NCBI GenBank assembly: GCA_902496665.1
Contig: CABVBU010000025.1
Location: 1-46,484, forward strand
Origin: an uncultured Clostridium sp.
GTDB lineage: Bacteria > Bacillota > Clostridia > Lachnospirales > Lachnospiraceae
DNA length: 46,484 nucleotides
Reading direction: 5' to 3'
The notes under the pieces were generated by a model, which was given only the letters and a program-made list of their open reading frames with translations, ran no database searches and had not been told where the DNA came from. A program made the position numbers and the translations under genes. Below are positions 1 to 7,361 of this stretch, piece after piece. Position 1 is the stretch's first letter. The number at the start of each line of letters is the position of its first letter.

Positions 1-13
1 TTTAAAAGAGCGG

Positions 14-45
14 TGGAATTTACTTTTGCACTGGAATTTACTTTT
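14..45. repeat. Two direct copies of a 14-bp motif upstream of the HPr promoter
   Basis: TGGAATTTACTTTT occurs at 14-27 and again at 32-45, an 18-bp period. The pair ends 16 bp before the -35 box of the HPr promoter. Tandem sites at this distance are typical of an activator or repressor binding region. That role is inference; the repeat is seen directly. Confidence 0.6.
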
Positions 46-61
46 TCAAGTCAGCGTTCCG

Positions 62-90
62 TTGACATCATGGAAAATGTAGTATACAAT
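62..90 (+). promoter_or_regulatory. Sigma-A promoter for the HPr gene
   Basis: A perfect -35 TTGACA (62-67) is followed by a 17-bp spacer and a -10 TACAAT (85-90). It predicts an RNA start near 97 and a leader of about 100 nt before the HPr ribosome-binding site. Confidence 0.75.
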
Positions 91-196
91 GAAACTGCTG
101 AGTCATAAAGTCTGAAACGTCGTAAATGAAAAGTAATCATTTGGGGCGGTTTTTACGTTTATGAACCTTTTATAAACTGAATAGGAGGAACAGGTT

Positions 197-460
197 ATGG
201 TAGAAAGAAAAGTTACAGTCGTAAACCCGACAGGTCTTCATCTTCGCCCGGCGGGACTGCTCTGCCAGACATCCATGAAGTTCGATTCTAAAGTGATGAT
301 TTTTTATAAAGAAAAGGAAATCAACGCGAAGAGCGTATTAAACGTAATGGCATCCGGAATCCGCTGCGGCGATGAGATCACAGTACATTGTGACGGTCCG
401 GATGAGAATGAGGCTGTTGAGGCCGTTTGCAATCTGATCGAGACAGGCTTAAAGGAATAA
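197..460 (+). CDS. ptsH: HPr phosphocarrier protein of the PTS
   Basis: This 87-residue protein is a stand-alone HPr. It receives phosphate from enzyme I and passes it to sugar-specific EIIA proteins in the cytoplasm. The active-site segment GLHLRPA places the phosphorylated histidine at His15; most family members have GLHARPA, so Leu16 is a small variation. Ser46 in the INAKSVLNVM segment matches the HPr kinase/phosphorylase target of Gram-positive bacteria, so the protein should also act as a CcpA co-regulator through HPr(Ser-P). Length is normal for the family. AGGAGG at 183-188 sets the ATG at 197. No enzyme I gene is adjacent. The gene is alone behind its own promoter, and a mobile-element remnant begins just after its stop. 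Confidence 0.93.
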   Translation: MVERKVTVVNPTGLHLRPAGLLCQTSMKFDSKVMIFYKEKEINAKSVLNVMASGIRCGDEITVHCDGPDENEAVEAVCNLIETGLKE

Positions 461-483
461 GAACCGCATATTTAAAAGAAAAT

Positions 484-530
484 GTAATCTTCCGGTCAGC
501 GTAGCAAGCACTGACCTGTTGAACCGATAC
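484..530 (-). mobile_element. 47-bp miniature element, deletion derivative of the repeat family, with 8-bp target duplication
   Basis: Read on the - strand this starts GTATCGGTTCAACAGGTC and contains GGTCAG...CTGACC as a hairpin, then CCGGAAGATTAC. It aligns with the first 47 bp of the copies at 7229 (GTAACTGTTCAGTAGGTC...GCGCTGACCGTAAG) and 14135. The + strand end reads GTAA, like the other copies. AAGAAAAT flanks it on both sides, at 476-483 and 531-538, as expected for an 8-bp target duplication. Only the first hairpin of the full element is kept. The relation to the other copies is by eye and moderate (roughly 70% over 47 bp); the duplication strengthens it. Confidence 0.55.
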
Positions 531-546
531 AAGAAAATATGCAATG

Positions 547-604
547 TGGCAGCCGTGGGCTGCCATGACTCCCGGAATCCGAGAATAATGGATCTGGTGG
601 GAGA
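547..604 (+). other. Two consecutive hairpins in the ptsH-mrp gap
   Basis: TGGCAGCC (547-554), loop GTG, then GGCTGCCA (558-565) is a perfect 8-bp stem. A second nested hairpin follows with arms CTCCC and GGGAG at about 569-604, enclosing ATCC/GGAT. Neither is followed by a T-run, so they are not standard terminators. They lie in the leader just before mrp and could affect its translation or RNA stability. Confidence 0.5.
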
Positions 605-629
605 ATAAGAGTTAGAAAGTGAGATAGTA

Positions 630-1475
630 ATGAGCGAAACAGCAGAAAATTGTACCCACAACTGCGGAACATGTTCCGCAAACTGCGGAAGCAGAACGAG
701 CGAGCCGCAGAGCTTCCTTGAGAAGTTAAATCCGGCAAGCTCCGTAAAGAAAGTCATCGGCGTTGTCAGCGGTAAGGGCGGCGTCGGAAAATCCTTAGTA
801 ACCTCCCTGATGGCATGCCGCATGCGCGCAACAGGCGCGAGAGTCGGAATCCTGGATGCAGATATCACAGGACCGTCTATTCCGAGAGCATTTGGAATCC
901 ATGACGGTGTGACCGTGACTCCGGATGGAAAACTCCTTGTCCCGGCAGTCTCCTCCACAGGTGTTGAGGTGATCTCCTCCAACATGCTCCTGGAAAATGA
1001 GACGGACCCGGTGATCTGGCGTGGTCCGGTGATCGCAGGTGCGGTAAAACAGTTCTGGAGTGAGACACTCTGGCAGGATATTGACTACATGTTTGTTGAT
1101 ATGCCTCCGGGAACCGGCGATGTGCCGCTGACCGTATTCCAGTCTCTTCCGGTGAGCGGAATCATCATCGTAACTTCCCCGCAGGAGCTCGTCTCCATGA
1201 TCGTTGAGAAGGCTGTCAACATGGCAAAGAAGATGAATGTTCCGATCCTTGGCCTTGTTGAGAACATGAGCTACCTCGAATGTCCGGACTGCGGAAAGAA
1301 GATTTCCGTTTTTGGTGAGAGCCATATTGATGACGTCGCAAAGGAATACGGAATTCCGGTTCTCGCTCAGATTCCGATCCGTCCGGCAATCGCGAAAGCT
1401 GTCGACGAGGGAACGGTAGAGTATGTGGAAGCAGACTTCTTAGACAATGCGGTGAAGGCAGTGAAGGAAGCATAG
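630..1475 (+). CDS. mrp: Mrp/NBP35 family Fe-S cluster carrier ATPase
   Basis: This 281-residue P-loop protein belongs to the Mrp/Nbp35 (ParA-like) family, which assembles and delivers iron-sulfur clusters in the cytoplasm. The deviant Walker A motif GKGGVGKS is at 48-55. A CPDC pair (Cys218, Cys221) near the C-terminus matches the bridging-cluster ligands at the dimer interface. The N-terminus has four cysteines in the pattern C-x3-C-x2-C-x3-C (Cys8, 12, 15, 19), similar in idea to the N-terminal cluster site of eukaryotic Nbp35, though the spacing differs. The bacterial DUF59 N-terminal domain is absent. The ribosome-binding site is weak (GTGAG, six bases before ATG). A terminator follows at 1506-1538. 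Confidence 0.92.
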   Translation: MSETAENCTHNCGTCSANCGSRTSEPQSFLEKLNPASSVKKVIGVVSGKGGVGKSLVTSLMACRMRATGARVGILDADITGPSIPRAFGIHDGVTVTPDGKLLVPAVSSTGVEVISSNMLLENETDPVIWRGPVIAGAVKQFWSETLWQDIDYMFVDMPPGTGDVPLTVFQSLPVSGIIIVTSPQELVSMIVEKAVNMAKKMNVPILGLVENMSYLECPDCGKKISVFGESHIDDVAKEYGIPVLAQIPIRPAIAKAVDEGTVEYVEADFLDNAVKAVKEA

Positions 1476-1813
1476 GAAAAGCGAAAAAATAAGATATGAT
1501 ACACAGGGCAGCTAAAGCAATAGCTGCCCATGTTTTTTGTGTAATCGGAAATTCCGGGGAATTCCCTGTTACACAACAGGAACATTCTTTTTGTGTAATC
1601 GAAAATTAAAGTGTTCAATCTGGTAAATGACCACCACAGAAAGACAGATGAATGTCAGAGCCGGAAAAATTCATAAAAGCGACCCTGATATAGGAAAAAC
1701 CTATAATGACTTATTTCTTATCTGTATTGGACGGATCAGTGAAAACGTGATATCTTATTAGCACACACAGAGATTAGAAAATGTGCGGCTGGTACGTACA
1801 TAGGAGGATAAAA
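1476..1813. other. mrp-metN intergenic region: terminator, direct repeats, inverted repeats
   Basis: No gene is visible in these 338 bases. They hold the mrp terminator (1506-1538) and a near-perfect direct repeat TTTTTGTGTAATCG-AAATT starting near 1533 and 1588. A perfect inverted repeat CCTGTT-ACAC-AACAGG lies at 1565-1580. A second, TATAGG-AAAAA-CCTATA at 1689-1705, contains a TATAAT (1702-1707). A weak promoter, TTGGAC (1727-1732), 18 bp, TATCTT (1751-1756), may drive metN. There is no SAM riboswitch or T-box core. Confidence 0.5.
1506..1538 (+). terminator. Rho-independent terminator after mrp
   Basis: GGGCAGCT (1506-1513) pairs perfectly with AGCTGCCC (1522-1529) over an 8-base loop, and a T-run begins at 1533. 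It lies about 30 bases after the mrp stop. Confidence 0.85.
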
Positions 1814-2848
1814 TTGATTCAGTTAGACCATATTACAAAGACCTTCGATACCGGCGCGGACAAAGTCCACGCGGTCTCCGATGTCACGCTCCATATTAAG
1901 AGCGGCGAGATCTTCGGTATCATCGGATTCTCCGGAGCCGGAAAATCCACACTGGTGCGATGCATCAACCTGCTTGAGAGACCGACGAGCGGAACCGTCA
2001 CCGTAGACGGAAAAGTTCTTACGGATCTTCCGGCAAAGGAATTGAGAGAGGCGAGAAAGAAGATCGGAATGATCTTCCAGCACTTTAACCTGATGCGTTC
2101 CAGAACGGTAGGCGAGAATGTTGCTTACCCGTTAAAGGGAAGCGGGCTTACAAAACCGCAGATCAAGGCGAAAGTGAAGGAGCTTCTGGAGCTTGTTGAT
2201 ATCGCGGAGAAAGAAAACGCGTATCCGAGCCAGCTTTCCGGCGGGCAGAAACAGAGAGTCGCGATCGCGAGAGCCCTTGCGAACGACCCGAAGGTTCTTC
2301 TCTGCGATGAGGCCACCAGCGCTCTGGATCCGCAGACTACGGGGGCAATCTTGCAGCTCTTAAAGCACTTAAATAAGAAGCTTGGAATCACCATCGTGAT
2401 CATTACCCACGAGATGGCAGTTGTCAAGGAGATCTGTGACCGGGTTGCCGTTATGGAACACGGAAATGTTGTCGAGGAAGGCGATGTGTTCTCGATCTTT
2501 GCGGCACCGAAGGCTGGCATCACGAGAGATTTCATCCGCACAACTTCAAACCTTCAGAAGATTGAAAAACTGATCGAGGATAAGTCACCGCTTGTAGAAT
2601 TAAAGCCGGGCGAGAAGATCCTTCGGTTGAACTACATTAAGAAAAATACATCGGAGGCATTGATCTCCGAGACTTCCAGAAAGTTCAACATCAACTTAAA
2701 TATCATCTTCGCGGATCTGGAGATCGTCCAGGACGCGCCGATCGGCGGAACTGTAGCGATTGCCAGCGGCAGGAAAGAGGATATCGAGGGCGCAGTTGAA
2801 TATCTGAAAGCAAAGAATGTAGGAGTGGAGGTGATTGAGAATGGCTGA
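1814..2848 (+). CDS. metN: Methionine ABC importer ATP-binding protein MetN
   Basis: This is the ATPase of a MetNIQ-type importer, which energises uptake of methionine and related compounds at the inner face of the membrane. It shows Walker A (GFSGAGKST), the LSGGQKQR signature, Walker B (LLCDEATSALD) and, in the last 90 or so residues, the ACT-like NIL domain that gives methionine feedback inhibition. I place the start at a TTG codon at 1814, giving 344 residues. AGGAGG at 1802-1807 lies six bases before it and the protein then begins MIQLDHITKTF, as in relatives. The in-frame ATG at 1781 lies upstream of that site and has no ribosome-binding site. The gene overlaps metI by 8 bases, so the two are translationally coupled. 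Confidence 0.93.
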   Translation: MIQLDHITKTFDTGADKVHAVSDVTLHIKSGEIFGIIGFSGAGKSTLVRCINLLERPTSGTVTVDGKVLTDLPAKELREARKKIGMIFQHFNLMRSRTVGENVAYPLKGSGLTKPQIKAKVKELLELVDIAEKENAYPSQLSGGQKQRVAIARALANDPKVLLCDEATSALDPQTTGAILQLLKHLNKKLGITIVIITHEMAVVKEICDRVAVMEHGNVVEEGDVFSIFAAPKAGITRDFIRTTSNLQKIEKLIEDKSPLVELKPGEKILRLNYIKKNTSEALISETSRKFNINLNIIFADLEIVQDAPIGGTVAIASGRKEDIEGAVEYLKAKNVGVEVIENG

Positions 2849-3521
2849 TTTTTTAAATGCAATCATCCCGAACGTCATGTCGAAGCCGGATGAGCTTCTT
2901 GAAAGCTTTGGACAGACGATCTACATGGTGATCGTATCAGGAGCCATCTCCATGGTATTCGGACTTTTCTTTGGAATTGTCCTCACGGCGACCGCTCCGA
3001 AGGGTGTTTTAAAAAACAAGGTTGTTTTCAATATTTTAGACAAGCTGGTAAATATTTTCCGTTCGATCCCGTTTGTTATTCTTCTGACAGCCCTGATCCC
3101 GCTGACACGTATGGTGGTGGGAACCGCCATCGGCACGAAGGGAGCGATCTTACCGTTGATCTTCGGTACTGTCCCGTTCTTCACGAGACAGATCGAGAGT
3201 GCGCTCGCTGAAGTGGATTACGGACTGATCGAAGCGGCGGAGAGCATGGGGAACAGCCCGTGGGAGATCATTTTCCGGGTATATCTGAAGGAAAGTGTAC
3301 CGGGAATCGTCCGCGCGATGCAGATCACGTTTATCAGTCTGGTAGGTCTTACCGCGATGGCCGGTGCTGTCGGCGGCGGCGGACTCGGAGACTTCGCGAT
3401 CCGTTACGGTCATTCCAGAGGACAGACAGATGTCACATATGTGACGGTGATCATCATTCTGATCATGGTAAGCCTCATTCAGAGTACCGGTTCTTATGTC
3501 ATTAAAAAGACAACCCACTAA
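2841..3521 (+). CDS. metI: Methionine ABC importer permease MetI
   Basis: This 226-residue hydrophobic protein is the membrane channel of the MetNIQ importer. Several transmembrane segments are visible, as is the cytoplasmic coupling-loop EAA-type motif (EAAESMGNSPWEIIFRVYLKE), which contacts MetN. The ATG at 2841 lies inside the end of metN and is preceded by GGAGGTG, so I prefer it to a TTG two codons upstream. The length is close to the family norm of about 217-220. No terminator separates it from metQ, but a symmetric hairpin region (3631-3670) lies in the 178-base gap. Confidence 0.93.
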   Translation: MADFLNAIIPNVMSKPDELLESFGQTIYMVIVSGAISMVFGLFFGIVLTATAPKGVLKNKVVFNILDKLVNIFRSIPFVILLTALIPLTRMVVGTAIGTKGAILPLIFGTVPFFTRQIESALAEVDYGLIEAAESMGNSPWEIIFRVYLKESVPGIVRAMQITFISLVGLTAMAGAVGGGGLGDFAIRYGHSRGQTDVTYVTVIIILIMVSLIQSTGSYVIKKTTH

Positions 3522-3630
3522 GTGGGTAACCCTTGTTTCGCGGCCGGTATGTTTTAATACTGGTCATTAGAAACGATCATACAGCTTGAAGCGGCGCGGA
3601 AATTTTCTGAGTCGTATCAATAGAATGGAA

Positions 3631-3670
3631 CTGTCCGGTCCGTACAGCGAATGCGGACAGAACCGGACAG
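3631..3670 (+). promoter_or_regulatory. Competing hairpins in the metI-metQ gap
   Basis: CTGTCCGGT at 3631-3639 can pair perfectly with ACCGGACAG at 3662-3670. Its first seven bases can instead pair with CGGACAG at 3654-3660. The two structures exclude each other. The outer one ends 14 bases before the metQ ribosome-binding site, with no T-run. It may protect or process the mRNA so that the binding protein is made in excess over the permease; that use is inference. Confidence 0.5.
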
Positions 3671-3699
3671 CGAGAAAAAAGTTTAGGAGGAGACATATT

Positions 3700-4590
3700 A
3701 TGAAGAAAAGATTTTTAGCACTTGGTACTGCAGCAGTTTTAGCATTATCCTTAACCGCATGCGGAAGCAGCCAGAAGGCAGAGACAACAGCGGCGGCAGC
3801 AGACACAACAGCAGCAGGTTCTGCGGCAGCGGCAGATACGACAGCAGCATCCGGCGAGAAGACTGTGATCAAGCTCGGTGTTGTCGGCGAGAATAATGAG
3901 CAGTGGCAGCCGGTTATCGAGAAGCTTGCTGAGGAGAATATTGATCTGGAGCTTGTAAAATTCGCAGATTATCCGCTTCCGAACCGTGCGTTAAACGACG
4001 GTGAGATCGATTTAAACTCTTTCCAGCACATCGCATATTTTGAGGATGACTGCAAGAACAACGGTTATGATCTTTCTGTTATCGGAGAGACCATCATTGC
4101 TCCGTTAGGACTTTACTCCAACAAGATTAAAGACGTTTCCGAGATCAAGGACGGCGACATCATCGCGATCCCGAATGATGCTACGAACGGCGGCCGTGCG
4201 TTAAAGCTTTTAGAGTCCGCAGGTCTTATCAAGGTTGATCCGGAAGCTGGCTACACACCGACAAAGAAAGATATCACAGAGAACCCGTTAAATCTTGACA
4301 TTAAAGAGGTTGAGGCGGCAAACACAGCAAGCCTTCTTCCAGATGTCGCGGCAGCAGTCATCAACGGCGGTCACGCAGTTGACAACGGCTTAAACCCGAA
4401 AGAGGATGCGATCTTCCTTGAGAGCGTTGAGGAGGGAAGCGACAACCCATATGTAAACATCATCGTTGCGAGAACAGCAGACAAGGACAACGAGCTTTAC
4501 AAGAAGGTTGTTGACTATTTCCGCACACCGGAAGTTGCCAAAGTCATCGACGAGGTTTACAAAGGAGCTTATGTTCCGACTTGGGAGTAA
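3700..4590 (+). CDS. metQ: Methionine-binding lipoprotein MetQ
   Basis: This is a NlpA/MetQ family substrate-binding lipoprotein that captures methionine outside the cell and hands it to MetI. The signal peptide MKKRFLALG... ends in the lipobox LTAC, making Cys21 the lipidated residue. A flexible Ala/Thr-rich linker (about residues 27-50, built of repeated GCA/ACA codons) follows, then the mature domain starting VIKLGVVGENNEQW. AGGAGGAG before the ATG at 3700 sets the start; upstream in-frame starts would add a non-signal sequence. The mature protein is 296 residues including the signal, usual for the family. It is the last gene of the metNIQ operon and is closed by a strong terminator. Confidence 0.93.
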   Translation: MKKRFLALGTAAVLALSLTACGSSQKAETTAAAADTTAAGSAAAADTTAASGEKTVIKLGVVGENNEQWQPVIEKLAEENIDLELVKFADYPLPNRALNDGEIDLNSFQHIAYFEDDCKNNGYDLSVIGETIIAPLGLYSNKIKDVSEIKDGDIIAIPNDATNGGRALKLLESAGLIKVDPEAGYTPTKKDITENPLNLDIKEVEAANTASLLPDVAAAVINGGHAVDNGLNPKEDAIFLESVEEGSDNPYVNIIVARTADKDNELYKKVVDYFRTPEVAKVIDEVYKGAYVPTWE

Positions 4591-4624
4591 TCCTTAAAAA
4601 ACAGAATACAGAATTTTAGGCAAG

Positions 4625-4666
4625 GCAGGATGTACCGTTTGTTTAATCGGGCATCCTGCTTTTTTT
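4625..4666 (+). terminator. Terminator of the metNIQ operon
   Basis: GCAGGATG (4625-4632) pairs perfectly with CATCCTGC (4652-4659), followed by seven Ts. Confidence 0.9.
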
Positions 4667-4735
4667 AGACCATATATCCGGAAGAAGCTGCCGGCGGCAC
4701 AAAAATTTCCTGTGACAGAGGTGACATGGAACCGC

Positions 4736-4792
4736 TTGCTTTTTATGCTGAAATCCCGTATGATTTACATAGATATTACATTTTGCGGCAAA
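4736..4792 (+). promoter_or_regulatory. Promoter and palindrome upstream of the MATE gene
   Basis: TTGCTT (4736-4741), a 17-bp spacer and TATGAT (4759-4764) form a plausible sigma-A promoter. An 11-bp palindrome TTTGC-G-GCAAA lies at 4782-4792, about 12-22 bases after the expected RNA start, where a repressor could block transcription. The promoter is moderately supported; the operator is inference. Confidence 0.5.
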
Positions 4793-4844
4793 TTTTACAT
4801 GAAAAATGCGCAGTAAAATAAAAAGGCAGAAAGGAGCAATTCAG

Positions 4845-6215
4845 ATGCCGAGACCTTCAGTTGGACGGAAAACAAATATCGATATGACCCAGGGCGTGAT
4901 CTGGAAGCAGCTGGTGTTATTTGCAATCCCGCTGATCATGGGAAATGTCTTCCAGCAGCTCTACAATACGGTAGACAGCATCGTTGTGGGAAACTATCTC
5001 GGAACGTCGGCCCTGGCGGCTGTGGGAGCTACAACAGCGATCTGCAATACGTTGGTGAACTTCTTCAACGGAATCTCCATCGGAGCCGGTGTGGTGATCA
5101 GCACGAGTTTCGGCGCGAAAAACCATGAAAAACTTCATGAGGCGGTGGAAACGACGATCCTCTTCGCGGTGATCGTCGGCTGCTTTGTCTCCCTGATCTC
5201 CATCGGAGTCGTTCCGGTGATGTTAAAGTGGATGTCCACGCCGGATGATGTGGTCAGACCGGCGGGTGAGTATTTAAAGATCTACTTTGTCGGAGTCCCG
5301 GTGCTGTTCCTCTACAATATGGGAAGTGCGATCTTAAGGGCTGTGGGGGATACGAGACGTCCGCTCCTGTTCCTGATCATCAGCAGCTGCTTAAATATTG
5401 TTCTGGATATCCTTTTTGTGGCGGTATTCCACTGGGGGATCAGCGGTGTGGCGATCGCCACGGTGATGGCGGAGACAGTTTCCGCGTTCCTGGCCTGCAT
5501 GACGCTCACAAGAACAGATGGAGCCCATAAACTTGTCTTAAGAGATTTACATATCAATAAGGCATGTCTCGGTGAGATCTTCCGGATCGGACTTCCGGCC
5601 GGTGTCCAGCAGGGACTCACAGCCTTTTCCAATGCCCTGGTACAGGCATACGTCAACGGTCTTGGTTCCTCGGTGATCATGGCGGGCTGGAGCTGTCACT
5701 CGAAGATCGACCAGTTCGCGATCCTGCCCGCCCAGAGCATGGGCCAGGCGGCAACCACCTTTGTGGGACAGAACCTCGGCGCGAAGAACGTAAAGCGTGC
5801 CAGAAAAGGTGTTCGACAGGCGGTGTTCATGGGAGTCGGCGTGCTGATCTGCATCTCCATTGCCATGGCGCTCTCCGCGCGATCCCTGGTATCCCTTTTT
5901 AACAGGGATCCGTCGGTTCTGCATTACGGAACCCTGTTTATCCTGATGACCGTGCCGTTCCGCTTCTGCAGCTCTTTCAACCAGATTCTGGCTGGTTCCT
6001 TAAGAGGCTCCGGTGACGCGAAGGGCCCGATGTGCATCATGCTCTTCAGCTTTGTCATCTGTAGGCAGATCTATTTGTTCTTCGTGACAAAGATCGCCTT
6101 CAACGAGTACACCGTAGGCCTCGGCTACCCGGTGGGCTGGATCGTGTGTGCGGTTATTTCCTACTTTTACTATAAGAGAAGCAGATGGGAAGAGCAGGTG
6201 GAGAAAGAAGCATAA
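4845..6215 (+). CDS. MATE family multidrug/cation efflux protein
   Basis: This 456-residue integral membrane protein belongs to the MATE (NorM/DinF-like) family, which exports cationic drugs or metabolites in exchange for Na+ or H+. About twelve hydrophobic helices are visible in two homologous halves. The family hallmarks are an early FAIPLIMGNVFQQLYNTVDSIVVGNYLG segment and a comparable start of the second half (GLPAGVQQGLTAFSNALVQAYVNG). I use the ATG at 4845, behind AAGGAG at 4831-4836; an ATG 39 bases upstream has no ribosome-binding site. The gene is monocistronic, with its own promoter and a terminator. The substrate cannot be told from sequence. Confidence 0.9.
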   Translation: MPRPSVGRKTNIDMTQGVIWKQLVLFAIPLIMGNVFQQLYNTVDSIVVGNYLGTSALAAVGATTAICNTLVNFFNGISIGAGVVISTSFGAKNHEKLHEAVETTILFAVIVGCFVSLISIGVVPVMLKWMSTPDDVVRPAGEYLKIYFVGVPVLFLYNMGSAILRAVGDTRRPLLFLIISSCLNIVLDILFVAVFHWGISGVAIATVMAETVSAFLACMTLTRTDGAHKLVLRDLHINKACLGEIFRIGLPAGVQQGLTAFSNALVQAYVNGLGSSVIMAGWSCHSKIDQFAILPAQSMGQAATTFVGQNLGAKNVKRARKGVRQAVFMGVGVLICISIAMALSARSLVSLFNRDPSVLHYGTLFILMTVPFRFCSSFNQILAGSLRGSGDAKGPMCIMLFSFVICRQIYLFFVTKIAFNEYTVGLGYPVGWIVCAVISYFYYKRSRWEEQVEKEA

Positions 6216-6229
6216 AATGAATAAAGATG

Positions 6230-6284
6230 TCCGCTGCCTGGTTCAACATGAACAGAATGTCATGGGAAACGGCGGCGGATTTTT
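6230..6284 (+). terminator. Terminator after the MATE gene
   Basis: TCCGCTGCC (6230-6238) pairs with GGCGGCGGA (6271-6279), one G-T wobble, over a 32-base loop. TTTTTG follows directly. Confidence 0.75.
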
Positions 6285-6297
6285 GATTTTGTGTTCG

Positions 6298-6326
6298 TTG
6301 CGCTGATGGGAGATATGTGTTATACT
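6298..6326 (+). promoter_or_regulatory. Promoter for the DUF554 gene
   Basis: TTGCGC (6298-6303), a 17-bp spacer and TATACT (6321-6326) match the sigma-A consensus reasonably. The predicted leader is about 105 nt and contains a perfect 10-bp inverted repeat. Confidence 0.55.
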
Positions 6327-6362
6327 TAACTGCGCATGTCGTTTTATATGAATACAATATGG

Positions 6363-6395
6363 TGTCATATCAGGTGGACATGACGTGATATGACA
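6363..6395 (+). promoter_or_regulatory. Perfect 10-bp inverted repeat in the DUF554 leader
   Basis: TGTCATATCA (6363-6372) and TGATATGACA (6386-6395) are exact reverse complements separated by 13 bases. ATGAC is repeated several times in and after the second arm. No T-run follows, so this is either a protein operator or an RNA hairpin in the leader. Its location 43 bases before the start codon suggests control of this gene. Confidence 0.55.
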
Positions 6396-6438
6396 TGACA
6401 CTGACAAGAGAAAGAGGCAGGCAGCCGATGGAAAGAAA

Positions 6439-7179
6439 ATGGCTGCGAAAGACAAAATGTTTGGACTTGGAACGGTCATAAACGTCTCCGGAATCATTTT
6501 CGGGGGCGTGATGGGATTATTATTTGGAAAGAAGCTCACGGAGCGCTACCAGAACAATCTGATGATGGCATCGGCGCTCTGTGTGCTGTTTATCGGAGTC
6601 TCGGGATGCATGGAGCAGATGTTAAAGCTCACGGAGAGCGGGCTTTCCTCCTCGGGATCCATGATGATGATCGTCTGCTTTGCGGTGGGGGCGCTCATCG
6701 GCGAGTGGATCGATCTCGACACGAAGATGGAGCAGTTCGGCGAGTGGTTAAAGGAAAAGACGAAGAGCGAAGGGGATAACTCCTTTGTGGACGCGTTTGT
6801 GACAGCATCCCTGACGGTCTGTATCGGAGCTATGGCAGTTGTAGGTTCCATCAAGGACGGAATTTACGGGGATTACTCGATCTTAGCCGCAAAGGCAGTC
6901 CTGGACATGATCATCGTCGCGATCATGACGGCATCCATGGGAAAGGGATGTATCTTTTCGGCGATCCCGGTGGGAATGTTCCAGGGAGTGATGACACTGC
7001 TGGCAAAGCTCATTGAGCCGTTTCTCACGGATGAGGGACTGGCGGACATGTCCTTAACAGGATCCATTTTAATTTTCTGCGTTGGTGTAAATCTGATCTG
7101 GGGAAAGAAGGTCAAGGTGGCAAACCTGCTTCCGGCGATCTTTCTCGCGGCGGTGTGGCCGTATTTTCCCTGGGCTTAA
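6439..7179 (+). CDS. DUF554 family integral membrane protein
   Basis: This 246-residue protein matches the DUF554 (YdfK/YqgA-like) family of small membrane proteins of unknown function. It opens with MFGLGTVINVSGIIFGGVMGLLFGKKL, the typical first helix and following glycine-rich stretch. Roughly six to seven helices are visible, including the conserved FVTASLTVCIGAMAVVGSIKDG segment that identifies the family. The start at 6439 has a modest site (GGAAAG); an internal ATG at 6457 gives a more typical N-terminus but has no site. It stands alone, with its own promoter and a hairpin leader. No function should be assigned beyond membrane location. Confidence 0.85.
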   Translation: MAAKDKMFGLGTVINVSGIIFGGVMGLLFGKKLTERYQNNLMMASALCVLFIGVSGCMEQMLKLTESGLSSSGSMMMIVCFAVGALIGEWIDLDTKMEQFGEWLKEKTKSEGDNSFVDAFVTASLTVCIGAMAVVGSIKDGIYGDYSILAAKAVLDMIIVAIMTASMGKGCIFSAIPVGMFQGVMTLLAKLIEPFLTDEGLADMSLTGSILIFCVGVNLIWGKKVKVANLLPAIFLAAVWPYFPWA

Positions 7180-7198
7180 ATAAAAAAGCAAATGCCGG

Positions 7199-7219
7199 CA
7201 AATACAGAGTCAGTATTTG
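7199..7219 (+). other. Hairpin after DUF554, possibly a terminator interrupted by element insertion
   Basis: CAAATAC (7199-7205) and GTATTTG (7213-7219) form a perfect 7-bp stem about 20 bases after the stop. The T-run expected for a terminator is missing. The target duplication of the mobile element begins two bases later, so insertion may have removed it from its position. Confidence 0.4.
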
Positions 7220-7228
7220 TGGTTGAAA

Positions 7229-7361
7229 GTAACTGTTCAGTAGGTCTGCGCATTTGCTGCGCTGACCGTAAGAAAACATAGGCTGGAAGGCAAAAATCCC
7301 ATCAGCGAAGCTGATCTGGAATGGATTTTTGCACGTAACTATGAAGGTACTGAATAGTTAC
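7229..7361 (+). mobile_element. 133-bp MITE-like element (copy A) with inverted ends and 8-bp target duplication
   Basis: The ends GTAACTGTTCAGTA (7229-7242) and TACTGAATAGTTAC (7348-7361) are inverted repeats with one mismatch. GGTTGAAA flanks the element on both sides, at 7221-7228 and 7362-7369. Inside are two hairpins: GGTCTGCGC (7243-7251) with GCGCTGACC (7259-7267), and GCAAAAATCC (7290-7299) with GGATTTTTGC (7323-7332), the latter enclosing ATCAGC/GCTGAT. The first ~103 bp repeat at 14135. There is no coding capacity. GTAA ends with 8-bp duplications are the known signature of IS66-family elements, so mobilisation by an IS66 transposase elsewhere in the genome is the best inference. 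Confidence 0.8.

Noticed and set aside
1620..1813. SAM riboswitch or T-box upstream of the methionine importer
   Set aside because: Neither the S-box core nor a T-box specifier/antiterminator region (TGG bulge consensus) can be found, and there is no leader terminator.
3778..3858. Simple-sequence repeats in lipoprotein linkers as phase-variation tracts
   Set aside because: The GCA/ACA codon runs are imperfect and in triplets, so slippage would not cause frameshifts. Ala/Thr linkers after the lipobox are common in this group.
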